The notes below the pieces were generated by a model. The model was not told the DNA's origin. It made no database searches and was given only the letters and a program-made list of their open reading frames with translations. This document shows positions 1 to 5,162 of a stretch of 7,797 nucleotides of DNA, in pieces. How positions within the stretch are numbered: the stretch's first letter is position 1; each line of letters begins with the position of its first letter. The DNA is from UBA7887 sp964408735 (lineage in GTDB: Bacteria > Pseudomonadota > Alphaproteobacteria > UBA7887): positions 1 to 7,797 of the forward strand of contig CAYPAX010000147.1 in assembly GCA_964408735.1 (NCBI GenBank), in the 5' to 3' direction. Made by a program: the position numbers and the translations under genes.

Positions 1-15
1 CAGCTTAATATACGC

Positions 16-594
16 TCACCAACCATATTCTACCGAGCCGTGAATAATCCGGGCTTGTTGGATGCCGTAAGCAGGCGTCTGGCCGCTGTTTCTGATTGAA
101 ACTGTTGTTCTGTAGATCACGCCATTATTTAGATATTCACTGGTTACGTTGGTCACGTTTACATAGGCCCGCAACTGCTTTTTAGCGGTTCGTTCAGAAG
201 CTTTAACTGCCGCTCTTGAGTAGAAGGCAGCCGCCAACGCTGCGCCGAAGGTCAGAACAAGAAAGGCAACTTCGAAGATGGTGACGGTAACAAGCCGCTC
301 AGCAGCCTCGGCCATACGCCATTGCTGACACAGATCATGATTTTCATCGCTATTTGCGTTAGCGCAGATATCGCCATGTTCGGCGGTCTCTACTATGCGA
401 TCCTGGGGCGGAGCGTTCGCATTCAGCGCCTCGGGCTCATGACGTTGGTTTGCGGGGACACTGCTTTCGTGGGGGGGCTGGTTTCTGCGGTGCTCGGCGC
501 CTGGCATTAGTTCGGTCGCAATACCGACCGCCAGAGCCACTATGGCGACCACGGCGACAGGTGTTAGCCACGTTGTTTGGCCGGGAAGGGGCAT
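16..594 (-). CDS. Two-helix membrane protein of unknown function, possibly C-terminally shortened
   Basis: The 192-residue product has a hydrophobic segment at about residues 10-29, a polar linker, and a second strong transmembrane segment at about 103-127. It then has a basic helix (KASERTAKKQLRAYV) and a soluble beta-rich tail containing the motif NSGQTPAY. I recall this arrangement (polar D-x-C-x-QWR-x-AEAAER helix, membrane helix, basic helix ending in QLRAYV, then N-x-GQTPAY) from a widespread family of uncharacterised bacterial proteins. Family members as I recall them usually continue several dozen residues beyond GQTPAY. This one stops 20 residues after it, so it may be truncated. It lies 5 nt downstream of the zinc-ribbon gene at 600-1088 on the same strand, so the two are probably co-transcribed. 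No clear Shine-Dalgarno precedes the ATG, which fits translational coupling. Function unknown. Confidence 0.7.
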   Translation of the reverse strand: MPLPGQTTWLTPVAVVAIVALAVGIATELMPGAEHRRNQPPHESSVPANQRHEPEALNANAPPQDRIVETAEHGDICANANSDENHDLCQQWRMAEAAERLVTVTIFEVAFLVLTFGAALAAAFYSRAAVKASERTAKKQLRAYVNVTNVTSEYLNNGVIYRTTVSIRNSGQTPAYGIQQARIIHGSVEYGW

Positions 595-599
595 AGGGG

Positions 600-1088
600 T
601 CAGGCTAGTTGGTCAGGATCGAACGACGGACGACGAAAGAATCCCACTTTAAGGTCAGTCCCACACTCCGCACATTCGAGGTGATAAATGCCATTGCGAG
701 GCTCGCTCTGATGCAGGACCGATTTCTTGCCGCGCTGGTAGCAGGTCTGACATATGTGATGCGACGGTTCGCTGCCTTGCAGCGATTCCATTATCGCGTA
801 CACGAAAACGCCGGGTGGCAGGGACTTCAGCTCGTAGCGCTGCTTCTCAGTCTCCCATGTTTCAAACTGCAAGAGCTTTGCTTCCAGCTCTCGTACGCGA
901 TCAACCATCGCAGAATGATCCGTGCGGGCATCGAGGGCACTGCTTTGAACAGCGAGGAGGGCTTCGTTCATCTCCGCGGTCTTGGCTTTGAGAAAGTCGG
1001 CATCGCGAGTCGCTATAGCCGTCTTCAAAATCTCCTTGAGCGCCTTGAGGCCGTCAATCGCACTATTAATAGCCAGAATGTCAGGCAT
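600..1088 (-). CDS. Coiled-coil protein with C-terminal zinc ribbon, function unknown
   Basis: The product is 162 residues. Residues 1 to about 90 are charged and helical with heptad-like leucines, as expected for a coiled coil. A C-terminal domain carries two CxxC knuckles, C113/C116 and C139/C142, separated by 22 residues, which is a typical zinc-ribbon arrangement. There is no signal peptide or membrane segment, so it should be cytoplasmic. It is the upstream partner of the two-helix membrane protein at 16-594, with a 5-nt gap. A weak GGAG lies 11 nt before the ATG. Similar small zinc-ribbon proteins are, in my experience, common in prophage-like or accessory regions, and the local base composition is less GC-rich than the rest of the window. 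A 194-residue open frame runs opposite (609-1193), but the cysteine spacing and protein-like composition favour this strand. Zinc binding is inferred, and the function is unknown. Confidence 0.72.
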   Translation of the reverse strand: MPDILAINSAIDGLKALKEILKTAIATRDADFLKAKTAEMNEALLAVQSSALDARTDHSAMVDRVRELEAKLLQFETWETEKQRYELKSLPPGVFVYAIMESLQGSEPSHHICQTCYQRGKKSVLHQSEPRNGIYHLECAECGTDLKVGFFRRPSFDPDQLA

Positions 1089-1198
1089 CGCGAACGTATC
1101 TCCGAGCTAGAGGCCGGAATGCGGGCGTTGAGGGGCGAGGATGATCCGCCATCTACCTTGAGTCGAGTCGTTTTAGGAGAACGCAATGGATAAATACA

Positions 1199-1255
1199 GG
1201 GACGCCTTCAATTGGTTAGGCGTCCCCATAATTCTCAGGCGTCCCCATAATTCTC
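1199..1255. repeat. Hairpin plus 19-bp tandem repeat, REP/RAYT-like
   Basis: A perfect 8-bp inverted repeat, GGGACGCC (1199-1206) and GGCGTCCC (1219-1226), encloses a 12-nt loop. The right arm begins a tandem direct repeat of the 19-mer aggcgtccccataattctc, at 1218-1236 and again exactly at 1237-1255. A decayed third start (aggcgagcccc) follows. Read on the minus strand, the unit is GAATTATGGGGACGCC. This resembles the GAATTATGGGGAC sequences I associate with the ends of REP-associated tyrosine transposase (RAYT, IS200-like) genes. No such transposase is in the window, so if the resemblance is real this is an orphan end or solo repeat. The repeat itself is seen directly; the RAYT link is inference. 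Confidence 0.6.
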
Positions 1256-1274
1256 AAGGCGAGCCCCGCAGGAA

Positions 1275-1433
1275 GCGCCATGGGTCGATGGTAAGCGGGT
1301 GGCATACCCACCAGCGCTGTCAAGGGTGGCCTAAGGCCATCCGCAACGCGGACCGGGGCCCTTGACAGCGCTGACGGATATGCGAAATGGCAATCATCGC
1401 CCCATGGTGCGGGCCGCGCCTGCCGTGGCGCAA
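1275..1433 (+). repeat. Palindromic intergenic repeat, copy 1
   Basis: This is a roughly 159-bp imperfect palindrome. The left arm has tcgatggt (1285-1292), a gcatacccaccagcg-like block and gctgtcaaggg. The right arm has cccttgacagcgctg and gatatgc followed by aaatggcaatcatcg. A small stem TGGCCT/AGGCCA (1327-1332 and 1334-1339) lies near the tip. The copy at 2969-3124 is clearly homologous but inverted. Homology runs from the gcgcc before tcgatggt through the palindrome to a gcgggccgc...gtggcgc tail. This copy sits just past the 3' end of the SDR gene and upstream of the zinc-ribbon gene. No open frame here is convincing. It could act as a transcript-end hairpin, but it lacks a T-tract. Confidence 0.75.
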
Positions 1434-1752
1434 CGGTCGTCCGCGTCTTGCCCCCACCGTCACTACAGCTCGATATCGAGGCCGCGCTCGCGCTTCATCC
1501 TGGCCAGCCATTCCTCGTCGTCGACCGCGTTGAGGGCGATCCATTCCTCGTCGCTGAGGGCCTGGCGGCGCTGCCAGATGCCGTCGGCGTCCGTGCCGAC
1601 CAGATAGCGCAGCCGCCAGCTGTCGCCGTCGACGATCTCGCGGATCTGCTCGGCCACGACAAACGGCGACACCGGGGTCTTGAGGGCCTCGCGGGCCATG
1701 GCGCCGAAGCGCCGGGCGTGGGGGTAGGGCGTGTCGTCCCGCGGTGGCTCAT

Positions 1753-1782
1753 ACCAAGCTGTACTGATAAAGACCCATTTGA
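1753..1782 (+). repeat. Left terminal inverted repeat of the MITE-like element
   Basis: The 30-nt repeat differs from the reverse complement of the right repeat only at 1762 (T instead of C). It carries stop codons TGA and TAA in the inward direction. It is flanked on the outside by the proposed AT duplication at 1751-1752. Confidence 0.88.
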
Positions 1783-1981
1783 CCGCACGATTTTCGTCGC
1801 TGGCTAGGAGCGGGTCGCGCCGTCGTGTTTCCCCACGTCAAGCGGCCCGCGACGACGCCAGCGGCGAAAAGCGCGTGGCCTGCGGTGGCCCGAGGCGGCT
1901 CCCCGGATGCGTCGCGACGCTTGAACGATGCCCCCGCATCGCCCGGCGCGCCGCTCCTACCCGGAAAGGCGCCTCGGACCA

Positions 1982-2011
1982 TCAAATGGGTCTTTATCAG
2001 TGCAGCTTGGT
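1982..2011 (-). repeat. Right terminal inverted repeat, supplying the stop of the truncated SDR
   Basis: Read on the minus strand this repeat enters the SDR frame as ACC AAG CTG CAC TGA. It therefore adds T-K-L-H and terminates the protein at 1997-1999. The outer flank AT (2012-2013) matches the AT at 1751-1752. Confidence 0.88.
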
Positions 2012-2655
2012 ATTACCCTTCTTGAAGATGGGCGTGGCAATGATGCCCGGCTCGATCAGCGCCACGCGGATGTTGAAGGGCTTGACCTCCTGGGCGAGAA
2101 CTTCGCCGAGCGCCTCCAGCGCCCATTTGGAGGCCGCATAGGGCGCCTGGGGCGCGGCCGCGATGCGCCCGGCAATGGAGGAGATGTTGACGATGCAGCC
2201 TGCCTGTCGCTCGCGCATGCCGGGAACGACGGCCTGTATGCAACGCAGGGGCCCGAAGAAATTCGTCTCCATGATCCGGCGAACGTCGGCCAGCTTCACT
2301 TCCTCGACGGCGCCGCCGCCGCCGATGCCCGCATTGTTGACCAGCACGTCGATGCGTCCCGCCTCGGCCAGCACGCGCGCGATGCCGTCCGCGACGGAGG
2401 CATCGTCATCGACATCGATCTTCACTGCGGTGATGGCAAGCTGCTCCGCTTCGGCGAGGGCGCGCAGTTCCCCGCCGCTCCCGTCCGGATCGCGCATCGC
2501 CCCATAGACGCTGTGCCCCGCCCGGGCCAAGGTCACCGCGGTCGCCAAGCCAATGCCGGTGCTGGTGCCGGTGATCAACGCAACTGACATGTCCGCTCCT
2601 GTGTATCGGGAATCTCTGTTCGCTCAGCCTACCCGGTATTGCCGCGACAGCCCAG

Positions 2656-2910
2656 CTACCCCAGTTCACCCTCATCGGGCGCCTTCGCGGCGCGCCGTCC
2701 CAGCCACGCGGCAAGGCCGAAAAGTGCGACAACGAGCGCCCCCGGCGCGAGCACGAGAATGACGAAGTCCTCGCCATTGAGCTGCCACGGCCAATGGATT
2801 CTGCACCCGCCCGAGGTGGAGAAGGCGCAGGCCATCTCGTGTATCCACCAATAGAAGGCGCCCCAGGCAATCAGTGCCACGGTGCCGAGCAGTTTCAGAA
2901 ACAGCCGCAA
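2656..2910 (-). CDS. Small two-helix inner-membrane protein, unknown function
   Basis: The 84-residue product starts MRLFLKLLG. It has transmembrane helices at about residues 3-22 and 49-70. The loop between them holds two cysteines (C28, C36) and a Trp/His-rich patch, and a basic tail (GRRAAK) follows helix two, so both termini are likely cytoplasmic with the loop outside. I chose the TTG at 2908-2910 because a strong GGAGGGG lies 6 nt upstream (2917-2923). Alternatives are ATG at 2962-2964 (102 residues) and ATG at 3013-3015 (119 residues, its start inside the palindromic repeat). Neither has an obvious ribosome site, and both add only hydrophilic residues. The gene ends 65 nt before the SDR start on the same strand, so co-transcription is possible. 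I do not recognise the family. A disulfide between the two cysteines is speculation. Confidence 0.65.
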   Translation of the reverse strand: MRLFLKLLGTVALIAWGAFYWWIHEMACAFSTSGGCRIHWPWQLNGEDFVILVLAPGALVVALFGLAAWLGRRAAKAPDEGELG

Positions 2911-2916
2911 TCGAGT

Positions 2917-2923
2917 CCCCTCC
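2917..2923 (-). promoter_or_regulatory. Shine-Dalgarno GGAGGGG deciding a TTG start
   Basis: GGAGGGG on the minus strand stands 6 nt before the TTG codon at 2908-2910. It is the only good ribosome site near the 5' end of the small membrane protein, so it argues against the upstream ATG codons. Confidence 0.6.
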
Positions 2924-2968
2924 GGTATTGTCTTGCACTCTGACCAGCTCAGAGCTCTCGGCATTGCA

Positions 2969-3124
2969 TCGCGCCACAAAACGGGCGGCCCGCGCCCTGA
3001 GTCGATGGTTGCCATTTTGCATATCCACCAGCGGGGTCAAGGGTCTCGACCGGCCAAAGGCCGGCGCTTCGCGCCCTTGACGCCGCTGGTGGATATGCCA
3101 CTGCTCACCATCGACACAAGGCGC
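2969..3124 (-). repeat. Palindromic intergenic repeat, copy 2 (inverted relative to copy 1)
   Basis: This roughly 156-bp imperfect palindrome has long, well-kept arms. gcatatccaccagcgg (3019-3034) pairs perfectly with ccgctggtggatatgc (3083-3098). gtcaaggg (3036-3043) pairs with cccttgac (3074-3081). The tip is CCGGCC-aaa-GGCCGG (3050-3064). Outer blocks tcgatggt and accatcga close the structure. The minus strand aligns with the plus strand of the copy at 1275-1433 over the whole length, including the gcgggccgc...gtggcgc tail. It separates the 3' end of the DUF1554 gene from the small membrane protein gene. As RNA it would fold into a very stable hairpin, which could end or protect the transcript. 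No transposase is nearby. Confidence 0.8.
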
Positions 3125-3207
3125 CATTTGCGCGCCTCGAAATGTGTCGGCGTGGCTGGCGGCCTGCTCGGCGACAGGAGCGTGTGTCATCGAAATCCGA
3201 AAACGGG

Positions 3208-3783
3208 CTATTGCTGAAAACAGTACAGCCGGCGCAGGTTGTCGCAGCTGTAGGCGGAGGTCAGTGTCCACTGTCCGTTGGCCCGGTAGGTATCTCCCAC
3301 TTCGCCGAGGCCGCCGGCTTTTGTCCAGCCACTGCAATGCCTGTCCCGGCCCGTCGCCAGGCCGTCCGTGCCGACGCCGGTCCAGGCGGTTCGGCTGGGG
3401 TCGTTGTCCGCGACTTCGCCGCCGAGCTCCGTCAGCCGTATGGGGCTCAGAAGGGCGCCATCGACAAGGTCTTCGTAGTCCCTGGCGACGATCGTCTCGC
3501 CATCGGCGTTCACATATGGCACGGCCGATCGCGTGAAGCGGGTCCCCGGGGACTCGCCGCCGTCGGAAATCCAGGCGCGATAGGTTCCGGGCGGCACGAT
3601 GCTGCCGGCGGCGTCGGCCGCGTCCTGGCATTTCCGGTCGGCGCCGCGCATGCCTCCCAATCTTCCGTTATAGGCCTCGCTGGTGACGAACACGGTTCTC
3701 TCGTCGGTCGCGTCGGCATGAGCGGCGATGGGAAGAATCGCCAATGCTACGGATAGTGCGATGGTGTTGGCTCTGAACGACAT
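3208..3783 (-). CDS. Secreted DUF1554 domain protein
   Basis: From the ATG at 3781-3783 the product is 191 residues. It has a signal peptide of about 23 residues ending in AHA before DATDE. The mature part matches what I recall of DUF1554, an endostatin/C-type-lectin-like fold. It has FVTSEAYNGRLGG, GADRKCQDAADAAG, GTYRAWISD, FTRSAVPYV, LVDGALLSPI, AWTGVGTDG, CSGWT and a final C-x-x-x-x-R-x-LYCF. The four mature cysteines (C52, C150, C180, C188) suggest two disulfides, as expected for an exported protein. No lipobox cysteine follows the signal, so it is probably periplasmic or secreted. The family includes Leptospira Len surface proteins that bind host factors, but such a role should not be assumed here. 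The start was chosen because GGCGG lies 5 nt upstream. A GTG two codons earlier overlaps that site. The gene is divergent from the threonine ammonia-lyase gene. Confidence 0.85.
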   Translation of the reverse strand: MSFRANTIALSVALAILPIAAHADATDERTVFVTSEAYNGRLGGMRGADRKCQDAADAAGSIVPPGTYRAWISDGGESPGTRFTRSAVPYVNADGETIVARDYEDLVDGALLSPIRLTELGGEVADNDPSRTAWTGVGTDGLATGRDRHCSGWTKAGGLGEVGDTYRANGQWTLTSAYSCDNLRRLYCFQQ

Positions 3784-3788
3784 TCTCA

Positions 3789-3793
3789 CCGCC
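3789..3793 (-). promoter_or_regulatory. Shine-Dalgarno GGCGG selecting ATG over upstream GTG
   Basis: GGCGG on the minus strand lies 5 nt before the ATG at 3781-3783 and overlaps the in-frame GTG at 3787-3789. This makes the ATG the likelier start of the DUF1554 protein. Confidence 0.5.
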
Positions 3794-3882
3794 GGTGTGG
3801 GATAGAGACTGGACAGAGCCTAGGCGAACGGCCCATCGCCACACAAGAGGCGGTCATATGGGCCTTCAATATCGAAAGTTGC

Positions 3883-3888
3883 TATAAC
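3883..3888 (+). promoter_or_regulatory. Possible -10 box for a leaderless threonine ammonia-lyase transcript
   Basis: TATAAC lies only 6 nt before the ATG at 3895, so a transcript starting there would begin at or next to the start codon. No Shine-Dalgarno is visible ahead of that ATG, which fits leaderless translation. No convincing -35 hexamer lies at the right distance, so the call is weak. Confidence 0.3.
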
Positions 3889-3894
3889 GCCCCG

Positions 3895-5139
3895 ATGAGC
3901 ATCACCTTCGCCGATATCGAGGCCGCGCGCGAACGCATCGCCGGTGCCGTCGAGGAGACGCCCTGCCGCGTCTCGCGCACGCTTTCGGCCGTCACCGAAG
4001 CCACCGTCGCGCTGAAGTTCGAGAACCAGCAGTTCACCGGCTCGTTCAAGGAGCGCGGCGCGCGCAACACGCTGTTGCAGCTGACCGCCGAACAGCGCGC
4101 GCGCGGGGTCATCGCCATGTCGGCGGGCAACCACGCGCAAGGGGTCGCCTATCATGCCCAGCAGCTCGGTATCGCGGCGACCATCGTCATGCCGCGCGGC
4201 ACGCCGTTTGTGAAGATCGCCCAGACCGAGCATTTCGCGCCGCGCATTTTGATAGAGGGCGAGGGGCTGGCGGGCGCCGAGGATTTCGCCCGCGAGCTCA
4301 GCAAGCAGGACGGCCTGGTCTTCGTCCATCCCTATGACGACGAGGCCATCATCGCCGGCCAGGGCACGTGTGCGCTGGAGATGCTCGAGGCCGAGCCCGA
4401 CCTGGATACCCTGGTGGTGCCGGTCGGCGGCGGCGGCTTGATCTCGGGCTGCGCCATCGCCGCCAAGGGCGTGCGGCCTGACATCGAGGTCATCGGCGTC
4501 GAGACCGAGCTCTATCCCTCCATGCGCCAGGCGCTGGCGGGCGAGGCCGGAACCTCGGGCGGGGCCACCATCGCAGAAGGAATCGCGGTGTCGCGCCCCG
4601 GCTCGCGGACATTGCCGCTGGTGCGCGAGCTGGTCGCCGAGGTGGTCGCGGTGCCCGAGGCCGAGATCGAGCGCGCGGTCCTGCTGCTGCTGGAGATCGA
4701 GAAAACCGTCGTCGAGGGCGCCGGCGCCGCCGGCCTCGCCGCCGTGCTGGCAAACCCCGCCCGCTTCGCAGGGCGCCGCGTCGGCCTGGTGCTGTCGGGC
4801 GGCAACATCGATTCCCGCATGCTGTCGAACATCATCCTGCGCGGCCTCGTCCGCGAAGGCCGCCTGACCCGCGCCATGGTCGAGATCCCCGACCTGCCGG
4901 GCAGCCTCGCCGACGTCGCCCGCATCATCGGCGACGCCGACGCCAACATCGTCGACGTCTCCCACGAACGCGCCTTCACCCGCATGCCGGTCAAATCCAC
5001 GGCCCTGCTGGTGGTCTTCGAGACCCGCGACCGCGCGCATGCGGAAGACGTGCTGGCGGCGCTGGGAGACGCGGGCTTCCGGGCCCAGCACGTCGGCCTG
5101 CCGGGCGCGGTGCCGGGCCTGGACCTGGGCATGGTGTGA
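3895..5139 (+). CDS. ilvA: Threonine ammonia-lyase (threonine dehydratase), ACT-domain form
   Basis: The product is a 414-residue cytoplasmic PLP enzyme that deaminates L-threonine to 2-oxobutanoate and ammonia, the entry step to isoleucine or a threonine catabolic step. The PLP lysine is K52 in FTGSFKERGARN. The substrate-binding loop is SAGNHAQG (76-83), the phosphate-binding loop is GGGGL (178-182), and the cofactor-ring serine region is SGGN (301-304). A single ACT domain at about 328-401 (MVEIPDLPGSLADVARII) suggests allosteric control by an amino acid. Length and single ACT match the medium-length bacterial form rather than the roughly 510-residue biosynthetic E. coli IlvA. A catabolic tdcB-like role is therefore equally possible. 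The gene is monocistronic in the window, divergent from the DUF1554 gene and convergent with the solute-binding protein gene. Confidence 0.93.
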   Translation: MSITFADIEAARERIAGAVEETPCRVSRTLSAVTEATVALKFENQQFTGSFKERGARNTLLQLTAEQRARGVIAMSAGNHAQGVAYHAQQLGIAATIVMPRGTPFVKIAQTEHFAPRILIEGEGLAGAEDFARELSKQDGLVFVHPYDDEAIIAGQGTCALEMLEAEPDLDTLVVPVGGGGLISGCAIAAKGVRPDIEVIGVETELYPSMRQALAGEAGTSGGATIAEGIAVSRPGSRTLPLVRELVAEVVAVPEAEIERAVLLLLEIEKTVVEGAGAAGLAAVLANPARFAGRRVGLVLSGGNIDSRMLSNIILRGLVREGRLTRAMVEIPDLPGSLADVARIIGDADANIVDVSHERAFTRMPVKSTALLVVFETRDRAHAEDVLAALGDAGFRAQHVGLPGAVPGLDLGMV

Positions 5140-5162
5140 GGGGGGAGAGCGCTAGCGCCCCT
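5139..5162. terminator. Possible bidirectional hairpin between convergent genes
   Basis: Only 21 nt separate the two convergent stop codons. They hold a perfect palindrome GCGCTAGCGC (5149-5158), with an alternative outer pairing AGGGG (5139-5143) to CCCCT (5158-5162). There is no T-tract on either strand, so intrinsic termination is uncertain. Confidence 0.3.

Larger units (their letters stand above)
1753..2011. mobile_element. MITE-like non-autonomous element with 30-bp terminal inverted repeats
   Basis: This 259-bp element has terminal inverted repeats that match at 29 of 30 positions (1753-1782 and 1982-2011), beginning ACCAAGCTG and ending GACCCATTTGA at the inner edge. It is flanked by AT at 1751-1752 and 2012-2013. 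Choosing AT as the target duplication restores the interrupted SDR frame exactly. The interior contains two further imperfect inverted repeats laid end to end. One pairs 1789-1804 with 1857-1872 (14 of 16). The other pairs 1886-1897 with 1970-1981 (11 of 12). The second encloses a palindrome GCGTCGCGACGC (1909-1920) and a tight hairpin CGATGC-cccc-GCATCG (1926-1941). There is no transposase and no convincing coding sequence. A 2-bp duplication resembles IS630/Tc1-mariner-type insertion, although those normally duplicate TA. The parent transposon is not identified. Confidence 0.88.
1463..2590 (-). pseudogene. Short-chain dehydrogenase/reductase gene interrupted by a MITE-like element
   Basis: The 5' part (2590 to 1997) encodes a 197-residue protein with a classical SDR Rossmann fold. 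It has the TGTSTGIG dinucleotide loop (residues 8-15), NNAG (85-88), and the catalytic tetrad N110, S138, Y151, K155. It ends in EPGIIATPIFKKG followed by NTKLH and a TGA, the last codons being supplied by the inserted element. The missing C-terminus lies beyond the insert in the same frame (minus strand, about 1750 to 1463). It reads EPPRDDTPYPHARRFGAM, continues through VVAEQIREIVDGDSW, and ends GLDIEL. Deleting 261 bp (the element plus one AT) gives a continuous 288-residue protein, a normal length for this SDR group. AGGAG at 2596-2600 lies 5 nt before the ATG. The truncated product keeps the cofactor and catalytic residues but loses the C-terminal substrate-loop region, so it is probably inactive or altered. 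Re-initiation at 1699 would give a separate 78-residue fragment. The substrate is unknown. Confidence 0.9.

Noticed and set aside
609..1193. Plus-strand 194-codon open frame opposite the zinc-ribbon gene
   Set aside because: It mirrors the minus-strand gene, shows no recognised motif, and the opposite strand has paired CxxC knuckles and a tight operon-like junction.
1186..1365. Small ORF behind a good AGGAG (MDKYRDAFNWLG...)
   Set aside because: After the first dozen codons it consists only of translated repeat DNA (hairpin, tandem repeat, palindrome). At most it is the broken 5' end of a lost gene.
1731..2141. Plus-strand and minus-strand ORFs crossing the MITE-like element
   Set aside because: They are readings of the terminal repeats and internal hairpins. 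There are no transposase motifs and the element sits inside a clear SDR gene.
1275..3124. Composite transposon bounded by the two palindromic repeats
   Set aside because: The copies are inverted and flank unrelated genes, but no target duplication or transposase is visible and the copies have diverged. Independent insertion is simpler.
1199..3124. CRISPR array
   Set aside because: There are only two tandem 19-bp units with no spacers and two dispersed palindromes; nothing has a repeat-spacer layout.
2672..3631. 319-codon minus-strand frame
   Set aside because: It runs through the palindromic repeat and out of frame over two better genes, with arginine-rich, shadow-like composition.
3820..5091. 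423-codon frame antisense to threonine ammonia-lyase
   Set aside because: Long antisense frames are common opposite GC-rich genes. The plus strand carries all PLP-enzyme motifs.
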